Source: Nocardia carnea (GTDB lineage Bacteria > Actinomycetota > Actinomycetes > Mycobacteriales > Mycobacteriaceae). From it: DNA of 64,000 nucleotides. A program made the position numbers and the translations under genes. Location of the stretch: NCBI RefSeq assembly GCF_029868325.1, contig NZ_JARWNW010000312.1:1-64000 (forward strand), in the 5' to 3' direction. Shown here in pieces: positions 24,450 through 32,749 of the stretch; position 1 is the first letter of the stretch; each line of letters begins with the position of its first letter. Below the pieces are notes generated by a model. It did not search any database. It saw nothing but the letters and a program-made list of their open reading frames with translations, and was not told the DNA's origin.

Positions 24450-25598
24450 ATGCGCGAGTTGGCCGCGCAGCTTGCCGGGTGGCATGCCGAGGGGGTCGAG
24501 TACGCCGTGGCGACGGTGGTGGATATCCGCGGAAGCGCACCACTGCCGCTAGGGGCGAGTATGGCGGTGGACGCCGCCGGTGCGGTCCGGGGAAGTCTGT
24601 CCGGTGGATGCGTCGAGGGTGCCGTCTACGACCTGTGCACCACGGTGCTCGCCTCGGGAGTGCCTGCCCGGCAGAGCTTCGGGTACAGCGATTCCGACGC
24701 GTTCGCTGTCGGCCTCACCTGCGGCGGTGAGCTCGAGGTGTTCGTCCAGCGGGTCACCGCGGCCGAGCGGCCGGTCCTGGACGCGGCATTGACCGCACCC
24801 GGTGCCGCCGCGCTGGTCCGCGATCTCGCCACCGGTGAGATGGTGGCCGTCACCGCGGATTCGGCGATCGGCTCGGCGGGCCGGCCGGCGGATTCGACGG
24901 TCGCCCTCGCCCGCGCCATGGTGCTCCAGGGTGCCCGCGGAATTCGGGCGATCGGATGCGGGGCCTCGGCCCGGGAGCTGTTCGTCGAATCCTTTGCCGC
25001 ACCACCGCGGATGATCGTCTTCGGCGCGAATGTGTTCGCCGGCGCGCTCGCCCGGATGGGGCGGCTGCTGGGATATCACGTCACGATCTGCGACGCCCGG
25101 CCGGTTTTCGCCGATCGGGCCGGGTATCCGGATGCCGACGCCGTGGTCACCGAGTGGCCGGACCGCTATCTGCGCACCACCGAGGTGGATCCGCGGACCG
25201 TGGTGTGCGTGCTCACCCACGACCCGAAATTCGATATCCCGGTGCTGGTCGAAGCGCTCCGGCTGCCGGTCGCCTATGTGGGCGCGATGGGGTCGCGCCG
25301 GGCCGATACCGAGCGCCGCGCCCGGCTGCGCGAGGCCGGTGTCACCGCGGCCGAACTCGCCCGGCTGCATTCCCCGATCGGGCTCGAATTGGGGGGCCGC
25401 ACCCCGGAGGAGACGGCGGTCGCGATCGGCGCGGAGATCGTCGCGCACCGGCACGGCGGTTCGGCGCGGTCGCTGTCGGCCACCACCAGGCCGATCCATG
25501 CGGAGGTTGCGGCGGATCGATCCGCGGATCAGCGGATCAGGTCCTGCGGGGTGTCGGCATCGTCGGGTGAGCCGGTGTCGTCGCACGGGACATACTGA
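24450..25598 (+). CDS. XdhC/CoxI-type maturation factor
   Basis: Protein of 382 aa expected to bind and sulfurate or insert the molybdenum cofactor of the hydroxylase. The N-terminal XdhC domain has RGSAPLPLGASMAV and SLSGGCVEGAV; the C-terminal XdhC_C part has a Rossmann core (MIVFGANVFAGALARMG, about 187-203), YVGAMGSRRADTERRARL and the HSPIGLELGGRTPEE motif, all well conserved. The last 30 or so residues (from about 350) are not conserved-looking and overlap the convergent MocA-like gene by 70 bp. GGAGG lies 7 bp before the ATG. Confidence 0.92.
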   Translation: MRELAAQLAGWHAEGVEYAVATVVDIRGSAPLPLGASMAVDAAGAVRGSLSGGCVEGAVYDLCTTVLASGVPARQSFGYSDSDAFAVGLTCGGELEVFVQRVTAAERPVLDAALTAPGAAALVRDLATGEMVAVTADSAIGSAGRPADSTVALARAMVLQGARGIRAIGCGASARELFVESFAAPPRMIVFGANVFAGALARMGRLLGYHVTICDARPVFADRAGYPDADAVVTEWPDRYLRTTEVDPRTVVCVLTHDPKFDIPVLVEALRLPVAYVGAMGSRRADTERRARLREAGVTAAELARLHSPIGLELGGRTPEETAVAIGAEIVAHRHGGSARSLSATTRPIHAEVAADRSADQRIRSCGVSASSGEPVSSHGTY

Positions 25599-26095
25599 AC
25601 CAGCTCGCGGTTGGCGGCCAGGAAGGTGCGTGCGCCGATATCGCCGACCGCGGTCGCCGCCACCGCCGGGAAGTATTCCGACCCCAGGAGCACCGGGTGC
25701 CCGGAGCGGTCGCCGTATGTCGCCACGGCCAGGCGTGCCCCGCTGCCGAGCAGCCTGCGTACGGCATCGGGCCCCAGCCACGGCATATCGACCGGCACCA
25801 CCACCGCCGCGCTCTCGTGGACTGCGCGCAAACCCGTCACCAGTGACGACCCCATACCGTCGGCCCAGTCGAGGTTGTGCACCACCGTGGCATTATCGAC
25901 TCGCAGTGCCACCGCACCCGACACCACGACCACCCGCGTGCAACCACCGTCGCGCAGCAGCCTGACGGCGCGGTCCACCAGCCGTTCGCCCTCGAACAGC
26001 ACCTCGGCCTTCGGCCGGCCGAACCGGCGGCCGGCACCGGCGGCGAGCACAACCCCCGCGGCTTCCGTTCGCGGGTGGATGCTGCCGCTACTCAT
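25529..26095 (-). CDS. MobA/MocA-like nucleotidyltransferase
   Basis: Molybdenum cofactor nucleotidyltransferase-like protein of 188 aa. The nucleotide-binding loop VVLAAGAGRRFGRPKAEV (about residues 14-31) is the NTP_transf_3 signature, and PVDMPWLGPDAV and RSGHPVLLG are the matching middle motifs. MocA-type enzymes convert molybdopterin to the cytosine dinucleotide used by xanthine-oxidase-family hydroxylases, so it fits the neighbouring CoxLMS-like enzyme. It follows the TetR gene at 26108 by 12 bp as an operon and overlaps the 3' end of the XdhC-like gene. Confidence 0.87.
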   Translation of the reverse strand: MSSGSIHPRTEAAGVVLAAGAGRRFGRPKAEVLFEGERLVDRAVRLLRDGGCTRVVVVSGAVALRVDNATVVHNLDWADGMGSSLVTGLRAVHESAAVVVPVDMPWLGPDAVRRLLGSGARLAVATYGDRSGHPVLLGSEYFPAVAATAVGDIGARTFLAANRELVQYVPCDDTGSPDDADTPQDLIR

Positions 26096-26107
26096 GGCGC
26101 CGGTGGC

Positions 26108-26731
26108 CTAGTCTCGCGGCAGATCGATGCCCAGCAGCGCGGCCTGCACCTGGTGCAAGCGGTCGACATCGCCACGGAGACCGGTCACGTTGTCGTGGTA
26201 GAGGAATGCCTCACCCAGACGCACCAGGGAGTAGGCGAGCAGCGGGCGTTCCAGTTGCGGTGCGTAGCCGTCCTGTTCCTCGGCGCGGGTGATGAGCTTT
26301 TCCACCGCGGTCAGCACACGCGGCTGGACCGGGCCGTCGCTGGAGGTCAGGATGCGCAGCCCGGCCAGGGGTTCGTTCTCGAAATAGCGCCGGAACGGCT
26401 CGTTACCGGCCATCCAGCGGTTGACCCGGTCGAGCACCGCCAGGATGCGCCGGGCGCCCGTATCTTTACGCCGGGCGTCCGCACGTTCGATGAGCGATTC
26501 GAATTCCCCGGAAAGGACCGCGCCCAGGACGCCGTCGCGAGAGCCGAACCAGCGGTAGATCGAGGCGCGGCTCAATTTGAGCTGGGCCGCGATCGCCTGG
26601 ACGTCGACCCGTTCTCCCGCCAGAAAGGCCTGCCGGGCCAGGGCGACGACTTCTTCGCGAGTGGCCGAGGCGGGACGGCCGGGGGGTCGGGAAGTGCGGC
26701 TGGCTGTGGTCACGCCCGTTACGATACACAC
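26108..26731 (-). CDS. TetR family regulator (QsdR-like) of the molybdenum hydroxylase locus
   Basis: Transcription factor of 207 aa. After PPGRPASATREEVVALARQA the helix-turn-helix is VDVQAIAAQLKLSRASIYRWF (about residues 41-61). The short, Trp-rich recognition end (YRWFGSRD) and C-terminal region resemble QsdR-type TetR proteins. ATG 26731 or GTG 26713 could be the start. A 24-bp inverted repeat overlaps the start region, suggesting autorepression. First gene of an operon with the MocA-like gene, so it probably controls cofactor maturation and perhaps the hydroxylase. Confidence 0.86.
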   Translation of the reverse strand: MCIVTGVTTASRTSRPPGRPASATREEVVALARQAFLAGERVDVQAIAAQLKLSRASIYRWFGSRDGVLGAVLSGEFESLIERADARRKDTGARRILAVLDRVNRWMAGNEPFRRYFENEPLAGLRILTSSDGPVQPRVLTAVEKLITRAEEQDGYAPQLERPLLAYSLVRLGEAFLYHDNVTGLRGDVDRLHQVQAALLGIDLPRD

Positions 26732-26746
26732 AATGTCTCGTGTATC
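26723..26746. promoter_or_regulatory. Inverted repeat at the TetR (26731) start
   Basis: GATACAC (26723-26729) and GTGTATC (26740-26746), perfect 7-bp arms separated by 10 bp, overlap the first codon of the TetR gene. Fits an autoregulatory operator. Confidence 0.5.
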
Positions 26747-26790
26747 TAAAGGGGGAATTCCGGCGAGCGCCCGAGCTCCGAGTGTAGGGC

Positions 26791-27591
26791 TCAGGCCACC
26801 GGCTGGGTCAGCGGGGATCGGGCGGACCAGCGGCCGCCCTGACGGCCGACCAGGACGGGATGATCGAATGCCTCGGAAATGTTTGCCGTGGTGATGGTTT
26901 CGTCGGCCGCACCCGCGGCGACCGTACGCCCCTCGGTGATCAACAGTGCATGAGACGTGCTCGTCGGCAGTTCCTCCAGGTGATGGGTCACCAGGACGGA
27001 CGCGAGATCGGGCAATGTCCGGTCGAGGGTGTCGATGGTGTGCAGCAGTTGTTCCCGCGCAGCCACATCGAGGCCGGTCGTCGGTTCGTCGAGCAGTAGC
27101 AGCCGCGGGGCGGTGATCAATGCACGGGCGATGAGGGTCCGGCCACGTTCGCCCTGGGAGAGCGCAGGCCAGGCACGTTCGGCCTTGGCGGCCATCCCTA
27201 CCGCGTCGAGCGCATCGGTCGCGGCACCGATTTCCGCTCGATCCGGCGTCCAGCGCATCGGGGTGTCGACCGTACCGGTGAGCCCGGTGAGGACCACTTC
27301 GCGCACCGTCAGCGGCGACCGCAGCGGATGACGCGGATTCACATGCCCGATGGAGCGCCGCAGTTTCTGCAGCTCCACCCGCCCCAGTCGTTCCCCGAGG
27401 ACACGAACCGTGCCGCTGGTGGGATGGGTGAGCGCACCGCAGAAGCCCAGCAATGTGCTCTTACCTGCCCCGTTCGGGCCGAGCAGTGCCCAGTGCTCAC
27501 CCGCGCGGACGCTCAGCGAAATACCGTCGATGATCGGATTGCCGTCGCGCCGGAAGGTGACGTCGGTCAGCTCCAGAACGGTGGTGCTCAC
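26791..27591 (-). CDS. ABC transporter ATP-binding protein
   Basis: ATPase subunit of 266 aa with Walker A GPNGAGKST (about 38-46), Q-loop region VNPRHP, signature LSQGERGR, Walker B LLLLDEPTTGLD and the switch His in LVTHHLEE. The permease it would pair with is not adjacent, so it may work with one encoded elsewhere or be a soluble non-transport ABC protein like YlmA, which has a similar layout and size. Its ATG overlaps the stop of the GntR gene by 4 bp (ATGA), so the two are co-translated. Confidence 0.9.
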   Translation of the reverse strand: MSTTVLELTDVTFRRDGNPIIDGISLSVRAGEHWALLGPNGAGKSTLLGFCGALTHPTSGTVRVLGERLGRVELQKLRRSIGHVNPRHPLRSPLTVREVVLTGLTGTVDTPMRWTPDRAEIGAATDALDAVGMAAKAERAWPALSQGERGRTLIARALITAPRLLLLDEPTTGLDVAAREQLLHTIDTLDRTLPDLASVLVTHHLEELPTSTSHALLITEGRTVAAGAADETITTANISEAFDHPVLVGRQGGRWSARSPLTQPVA

Positions 27592-28259
27592 GCGAAAATC
27601 TCCTTGATGGTCTGTAGGTGAGCGCGGCTGTACGTGGCCGCGGCCGCGGGATCGCGGGCGGCGATCGCTTCGGCGAGCCGTTCGTGGGCGGCGTGATCCT
27701 CGTCCGGGGCCGGCATCGGGCGCAGCTGCAGCATATCGATCATCGCGGCTCTGGAACGGGGGAGGAAGGTGTCGAAGAGCTGGGTCAGGATGTCGTTGTG
27801 GGCGGCGACGATCACGGCGCGGTGGAACGCCGTATCGGCATCGACCAGCTCGGCGATCGTGCGGCCCTCGGTGGCTCGTACCGACAGCGCCCGCCGGATG
27901 GCCCGCAGATCGGCCGGTGTGCGCCGCCCGGCGGCCAGCGCGGCGGCCTCGGCCTCGATGGCGATCCGGGCCTCGAGAACCGCGGCGATGGTGGCTCGGC
28001 GCAGCACGATATCCCAGTCCTCGGGGATATCGAGCGACGTCACGAAGACGCCCGCACCCTGCCGGCTGGCGAGGACGCCTTTGCCGGCGAGGACGCGTAC
28101 GGCCTCGCGCAGTGTCGAACGGCCCACCCCGAGCTGCGCGGCGAGTGTCGTCTCGCCGGGCAGCTTATGCCCGAGCGGCCATTCGCCGGCGCGGATACGC
28201 GCGAGCAGTAGATCGGCCGCCTGCTCGGCCAAGGGGTGGCGTCGCACCTGGGTAACCAT
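27588..28259 (-). CDS. FadR-type GntR family regulator
   Basis: GntR/FCD regulator of 223 aa. The winged helix-turn-helix is PGETTLAAQLGVGRSTLREA with VLASRQGAGVFVT (residues about 34-75); the C-terminal FCD helical domain has the metal-binding pattern DTAFHRAVIVAAHN (Asp and His) and later HERLAEAIAARD. FCD members sense organic acids or amino acids. It is divergent from the leuA leader (28304), so it could control either its own ABC operon or leuA. It overlaps the ABC gene by 4 bp. Confidence 0.9.
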   Translation of the reverse strand: MVTQVRRHPLAEQAADLLLARIRAGEWPLGHKLPGETTLAAQLGVGRSTLREAVRVLAGKGVLASRQGAGVFVTSLDIPEDWDIVLRRATIAAVLEARIAIEAEAAALAAGRRTPADLRAIRRALSVRATEGRTIAELVDADTAFHRAVIVAAHNDILTQLFDTFLPRSRAAMIDMLQLRPMPAPDEDHAAHERLAEAIAARDPAAAATYSRAHLQTIKEIFA

Positions 28260-28290
28260 CCGAACCTCGCTACTTGTCTGAGGAGTTGTG

Positions 28291-28296
28291 TACAGT
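28291..28296 (+). promoter_or_regulatory. Candidate -10 element of the leuA leader
   Basis: TACAGT lies 7 bp before the A of the leader ATG at 28304, at the distance expected if transcription starts at that ATG (leaderless leader peptide). The ribosome-binding-like AGGAG at 28281 is too far (18 bp) to serve it. No convincing -35 is seen. Confidence 0.35.
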
Positions 28297-28303
28297 CTGC
28301 CAT

Positions 28304-28345
28304 ATGTCGCAGCAGCTTCTCCTCGGCCGCCACGGCGGGGCCTGA
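28304..28345 (+). CDS. Leucine leader peptide
   Basis: Thirteen-codon frame MSQQLLLGRHGGA with three consecutive Leu codons (CTT CTC CTC, 28316-28324) and TGA stop, 89 bp before the leuA start. Leu-rich leader peptides that time RNA folding upstream of leuA are known in actinobacteria. The following RNA can form the alternative helices described at 28330-28387. Confidence 0.7.
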   Translation: MSQQLLLGRHGGA

Positions 28346-28387
28346 ACGATCGGCCACCCCGCCGTGGGGTCTTGTCGTCGGCCGATC
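28330..28387 (+). promoter_or_regulatory. leuA attenuator: mutually exclusive RNA helices
   Basis: CCACGGCGGGG (28330-28340, inside the leader peptide) is an exact 11-bp complement of CCCCGCCGTGG (28357-28367). The second strand also lies inside a competing helix: GATCGGCC (28348-28355) pairs with GGCCGATC (28380-28387), enclosing the small ACCCC/GGGGT hairpin (28356-28370). A ribosome stalled at the Leu codons would cover the first strand. A short TTT follows (28391-28393). Attenuation by leucine supply is the natural reading, but whether transcription ends or translation is blocked cannot be decided from sequence. Confidence 0.65.
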
Positions 28388-28434
28388 ACCGTTTATGTGC
28401 GGCCGAACGAACAGGAAGGCTCGGGCGAATCCCG

Positions 28435-30198
28435 ATGACCACGCAGACATACCCGACCATCGACACTCCCGCCGGCGCGATCCCGGAGACCGCGCCGGAC
28501 TGGTTCCGGCAGCGGCGCTCGCAGATGCCGTCGCACCGGTACCGCGATATCCACGATCGGGTACAGGTTCCCGAACAGGAGCGGCGCTGGCCGAGCGCCC
28601 GGATCCGGCAGGCCCCGCTGTGGGTTCCGGTGGATCTGCGCGACGGTAACCAGGCCCTGGCCGAACCGATGGACCCCGACCGCAAACGCCGGTTCTTCAC
28701 ACTCCTCGTCGCCATGGGGTACAAGGAGATCGAGGTCGGCTATCCGTCGGCCTCCCAGGCCGATTTCGATTTCGTGCGGGTACTGGCCGATACCGGTATC
28801 GCGCCGCCGGACGTCACCGTGGTGGTCTTCACTCCCGCGCGGCGGGACCTGATCGCCCGCACGGTGGAATCGGTCCGCGGACTCGCCAACGAGGTGGTGA
28901 TCCACCTGTACACCGCGACGGCGCCGGTCTGGCGGGATACCGTGCTGGGTAAGGACTCCCGCGAAGTTCACGACCTGATACTGGCAGGCGCCCGCGATGT
29001 GCTCGAACTCGCCGGCGATCTGCCCCGGGTACGTTTCCAGTTCTCCCCGGAGGTGTTCAACCAGACCGAACCCGGCTACGTCCTGGATATCTGTGACAGC
29101 GTCACGGACCTGTGGCAGGCGAGCCCGCAGCGCCCGGTCACCCTGAACCTGCCGGCCACGGTGGAGATCGCGACTCCGAATGTGTACGCCGACCAGATCG
29201 AATACATGCATCGCAATCTTGCCCGCCGCGACAGCGTCGTGCTGTCGGTGCATCCGCACAACGACCGCGGAACCGGGGTGGCCTGCGCCGAACTCGCGGT
29301 ACTGGCCGGTGCGCAACGGGTGGAGGGCTGTGTATTCGGCAACGGTGAACGCACCGGCAATGTCGATATCGCCACGCTGGCCTTGAATCTGCATGCCCAG
29401 GGTGTGGATCCGATGATCGATTTCTCCGATATCGACGAGATCCGGCGCACTGTCGAATACTGCACTCGACTGCCGGTCCACCCGCGGCATCCCTATGTCG
29501 GGGATCTGGTGCATACGGCCTTCTCCGGTACCCACCAGGATGCCATCAAGAAGGGGTTCGCCGAGCATCGGGAGCGGGCCGCGCGCACGGCTCGCCCCGA
29601 ACGCGAGATCGAATGGCGGGTGCCGTACCTGCCGATCGATCCGGCCGATATCGGGCGCGGTTACGACGCTGTGGTCCGGGTGAACTCGCAGTCCGGAAAG
29701 GGCGGAATCGCCTATCTGCTCGACGTCGAACACGGTTTGGACCTGCCCCGGCGGTTGCAGATCGATTTCGCGCGGCAGGTACAGCAGCATACCGACGGTT
29801 CCGGGGCGGAGGTGAGCGCGGCCGAACTGCGTGCGCTGTTCGATGCGATCTATCTGGATACGCCGGAACCGCCGGAGGTCCGGCTGAAGGGCCTGCGCGT
29901 GGCCGGTCCCGAGGATTCCCCGGTGATCACCGTGGGGCTCGTGGTCGACGGCCGGCCACACCGGAGTACTCATGAGGAGAACGACCAGGTCTCCGCGGTG
30001 GTGTCGGCACTCGGGCAGGCGGGCCGTCCGATCGAGGTGCTGAGCCTGTCCGGGCATCCTGTCGCCGGACACGCGATCGCCTACCTCGAGTATCGGCGGG
30101 CAGGCAGGATCGGATGGTCGTGTGCCCGAGCCGATTCGGCGGCCGCGGCCGCGGTGGCGGCGGCGGTCCGGGCGGCCGGGATCGCCGACCCCGGGTGA
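28435..30198 (+). CDS. leuA: 2-isopropylmalate synthase, long form
   Basis: First committed enzyme of leucine biosynthesis: condenses 2-ketoisovalerate with acetyl-CoA. Of 587 aa, residues about 55-330 form the TIM-barrel HMGL-like domain, with VDLRDGNQAL (metal-binding RDGNQ), GYKEIEVGYPSASQADFDFV, the VHPHNDRGTGVA metal-binding His pair and GNGERTGNVDIATLAL. A C-terminal region corresponds to the LeuA dimer/allosteric domain but is poorly conserved: the usual GWGVG ending reads GWSCARADSAAAAAV. ATG 28435 follows AGGAAGGC. The leader and attenuator upstream support leucine control. The divergent C-terminus suggests altered leucine feedback or a paralogous role. Confidence 0.88.
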   Translation: MTTQTYPTIDTPAGAIPETAPDWFRQRRSQMPSHRYRDIHDRVQVPEQERRWPSARIRQAPLWVPVDLRDGNQALAEPMDPDRKRRFFTLLVAMGYKEIEVGYPSASQADFDFVRVLADTGIAPPDVTVVVFTPARRDLIARTVESVRGLANEVVIHLYTATAPVWRDTVLGKDSREVHDLILAGARDVLELAGDLPRVRFQFSPEVFNQTEPGYVLDICDSVTDLWQASPQRPVTLNLPATVEIATPNVYADQIEYMHRNLARRDSVVLSVHPHNDRGTGVACAELAVLAGAQRVEGCVFGNGERTGNVDIATLALNLHAQGVDPMIDFSDIDEIRRTVEYCTRLPVHPRHPYVGDLVHTAFSGTHQDAIKKGFAEHRERAARTARPEREIEWRVPYLPIDPADIGRGYDAVVRVNSQSGKGGIAYLLDVEHGLDLPRRLQIDFARQVQQHTDGSGAEVSAAELRALFDAIYLDTPEPPEVRLKGLRVAGPEDSPVITVGLVVDGRPHRSTHEENDQVSAVVSALGQAGRPIEVLSLSGHPVAGHAIAYLEYRRAGRIGWSCARADSAAAAAVAAAVRAAGIADPG

Positions 30199-30251
30199 GC
30201 CGGTACGGGATCCGGTCGTCGTGGTGGCGCGGGTAGCCCGGTCGTCCGCGG

Positions 30252-30770
30252 TCAGTCCCCGGTGCGGCCGTCGATCTGCTCGCGCAGCAGATCCGCGTGA
30301 CCGTTGTGCCGGGCGTACTCCTCGATGAGGTGCAGGTACACCCAGCGGAGGCTGTACTCGGTACCGGCGGGATGACGGCAGCGGTGGTCGAGCGGGAGTT
30401 CGGCCACCGCGGCGTCGGCCAGCTCGGTCTCCCGCCGGTACACGGCGAAATCGGCGGCGGGGTCGGCCGTACCGATATTGTCGAAGTCGCCGTTCGGGTC
30501 CGTATCGGCGCAGTAGAGGTACGCGAGCCGCTGTCCGGCCGCGGTAATTCGTAACCAGCCGCGCTCCACCTCGGACATATGGCGCACCAAACCGTGCAAC
30601 GACAGCGCCGAAGGCGCTACCGCGCATTGTTTCAGCTGCGCGGTACCGAGGCCGGAGCATTTACCGAGCAGGGTCTGCCGGTGGAAGTCCAGCCAGGACT
30701 GCAGCATCGGTCGTTCCGGGCCGGTGGGTTCGGTCTCGATCCGGTCGATTGCAGGTGCGATCCAGGTCAT
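30252..30770 (-). CDS. DinB-like DUF664 protein
   Basis: Four-helix-bundle protein of 172 aa of the DUF664 branch of the DinB superfamily, which includes mycothiol-dependent and metal-binding enzymes. The typical signs are MLQSWLDFHRQTLLGKCSGL, LHGLVRHMSEVERGWLR (first metal His in LVRHM) and LIEEYARHNGHADLLREQID (conserved HxxH..LLRE end). ATG 30770 (MTWIAPAI) follows GGTGGG. Convergent with leuA; 46 bp after the acyl-CoA dehydrogenase gene on the same strand, possibly co-transcribed. Substrate unknown. Confidence 0.85.
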   Translation of the reverse strand: MTWIAPAIDRIETEPTGPERPMLQSWLDFHRQTLLGKCSGLGTAQLKQCAVAPSALSLHGLVRHMSEVERGWLRITAAGQRLAYLYCADTDPNGDFDNIGTADPAADFAVYRRETELADAAVAELPLDHRCRHPAGTEYSLRWVYLHLIEEYARHNGHADLLREQIDGRTGD

Positions 30771-30816
30771 CCCACCGAACCTATCGGCACCCGGAGGCAC
30801 CTGTCGCCCGGTTTTG

Positions 30817-32613
30817 TCAGAACCAGTTCTCGGCCATATCGACGGTGGTGGTGTCCAGCTCGGCCAGCAGATCCAGCTGGGGTCCGGTGCGGGGGAGTTC
30901 GTGGCGGAAGAAATAGCGGGCCGCGTGCCGTTTACCGTCGTAGAAATCGCCGGTGCGGCCGTGGGCGGCGCGCATCTGATCCAGCCAGATCCACGCGACT
31001 ACGTGGTGGCCGAAGGCCTCCAGATAGACGGAACTGTTGGCCAGTGCGACCTCGATATCCCCGGTGGCGAACAGGCTGCCGGTGACCGCGATCAGGCGGG
31101 ACCAGGATGTGTCCAGCCGGTCGGCGAGTTCGGCGGGCTCACCGCCGAGTTCCCGGGCGGCCGCGAGGGTGGCCCGGATGCGGCCGTCGAGTTCGTGCAG
31201 GCTCGCCCCGCCCTGCTGGGTGACCTTGCGGCCCAGCAGATCCAGGCCCTGGATACCGTGCGTGCCCTCGTGGATGGGGTTGAGGCGGTTATCGCGATAG
31301 TGCTGTTCGACGTTGTATTCGCGGGTGTAGCCGTATCCGCCGAGAACCTGGATGGCGAGGTCGTTGGCGGTCAGGCACCACTGCGAGGGCCAGCTCTTGG
31401 CGATCGGGGTGAGGATATCCAGCAGCAGTGTGCGGGCGCGGCGTTCCTCGCCGGATTCGGCGGTGTGCTGTTCGTCGATGAGGCGGGCGCAGTACAGCAC
31501 CAGGGCCAGCCCGCCCTCGGCGTAACTCTTCTGCGCCAGCAGCATCCGTTTCACATCGGCGTGCTCGATGATCGGGCGCTGCGGGGCGGCCGGATCGGCG
31601 GCGCCTTTGGTGCGGCCCTGGGGGCGGGTGCGGGCGTAGTCGAGGGATTCGAGATAGCCGGTGTAGCCGAGGGCGGCGGCTACCAGCCCCACCCCGCTGC
31701 GCGCCTCGTTCATCATATGGAACATGTATTTCAGGCCCTGGTGCGGTTCGCCCACCAGATAGCCGATCGCGCCCGCGGCCCCCTGCGGTGTCCAGCGGCC
31801 CTCGCCGAAGTTGAGGACCGTGTTGACCGTGCCGCGGAAACCCATCTTGTGGTTGAGCCCGGCCAATGCCACATCGTTGCGTTCCCCGAGCGAACCGTCC
31901 TCGTGCACCAGGAACCGCGGTACCACGAACAGCGAAATTCCCTTGGTGCCCGCCGGGCCGCCCGGGATCTTCGCCAGCACCAGATGCACGATATTGTCGC
32001 CGAGTTCGTGATCGCCGCCCGAGATCCACATCTTGGTGCCGAACAAGCGGTAGGTGCCGTCGTCACCGGGTTCGGCGCGGGTGACGATATCCGCGAGCGA
32101 GGACCCGGCCTGTGGTTCCGACAGGCACATCGTGCCGAAGAAACGTCCCTCGAGCATCGGCGGTACGAACCGCCGCACCAGGCCGGGGGCGGCGTGCGCG
32201 GCGAGCAGGTTGGCATTGCCGATGGTCAGCAGGGGATAGGCGCTGGTGCCCGGGTTGGCGGCGTGGAACCAGGCGAAACCCGCCTGGGCGACCGCGGCGG
32301 GGAGCTGCGCACCGCCCAGTTCGGCGTCCATGCTCGCCCCGACCATCCCGGCCTCGGCGAACGCGGCCAGCGCCTGCCCGACCTCGGGGATGAGGGTGAC
32401 CTTGTCCCCGTCGAAGGTGGGTTCGCGGGTGTCGTTCAGCTTGTTGTGGGTGGCGAAATATTTGGTGGCCAGCTGCTCGCTCAGGTCGAGGACGGCATCG
32501 AAGGTCTCCCTCGAATGCTCGGCATACCGGGGCCGCCGGGTGAGGCTCTCGACATCGAGCCATTCGTAGAGCAGGAACTCCAGGTCACGCCGGGACAGCA
32601 GAGTAGACCGCAT
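30817..32613 (-). CDS. Acyl-CoA dehydrogenase, large (about 600 aa) FadE type
   Basis: FAD enzyme of 598 aa that introduces the alpha-beta double bond in an acyl-CoA. It has the ACAD core motifs GTMCLSEPQAGSSLADI, GTKMWISGGDH, the NEARSGVG helix, GGYGYTREYNVEQHYRD and the catalytic-region NPIHEGTHGIQGLDLLGRKV (Glu in HEGT), then an extra C-terminal helical domain. Size and HEGT motif match the broad-specificity FadE5 type. ATG 32613 is preceded by GAAAGGGTGG. Its neighbour downstream is the DinB-like gene; upstream (136 bp) is the end of cysNC, so it may share the sulfation locus only by position. Confidence 0.9.
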   Translation of the reverse strand: MRSTLLSRRDLEFLLYEWLDVESLTRRPRYAEHSRETFDAVLDLSEQLATKYFATHNKLNDTREPTFDGDKVTLIPEVGQALAAFAEAGMVGASMDAELGGAQLPAAVAQAGFAWFHAANPGTSAYPLLTIGNANLLAAHAAPGLVRRFVPPMLEGRFFGTMCLSEPQAGSSLADIVTRAEPGDDGTYRLFGTKMWISGGDHELGDNIVHLVLAKIPGGPAGTKGISLFVVPRFLVHEDGSLGERNDVALAGLNHKMGFRGTVNTVLNFGEGRWTPQGAAGAIGYLVGEPHQGLKYMFHMMNEARSGVGLVAAALGYTGYLESLDYARTRPQGRTKGAADPAAPQRPIIEHADVKRMLLAQKSYAEGGLALVLYCARLIDEQHTAESGEERRARTLLLDILTPIAKSWPSQWCLTANDLAIQVLGGYGYTREYNVEQHYRDNRLNPIHEGTHGIQGLDLLGRKVTQQGGASLHELDGRIRATLAAARELGGEPAELADRLDTSWSRLIAVTGSLFATGDIEVALANSSVYLEAFGHHVVAWIWLDQMRAAHGRTGDFYDGKRHAARYFFRHELPRTGPQLDLLAELDTTTVDMAENWF

Positions 32614-32749
32614 AACCACCCTTTCGGTACAAGTTGCGGTCAGAGTATCAAATGTGGCCGGGTGGCGTGGTCGCGAACCGGGCCCGCGCCGCTCGCCCGA
32701 ATCCAGTATCACCCGCACCCACCCGGGCCCGCCCGGGATACTGTCCGTA

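Noticed and set aside
28393..30660. A 755-codon frame antisense to leuA
   Set aside because: Arg-rich shadow; leuA motifs and leader are on the plus strand.
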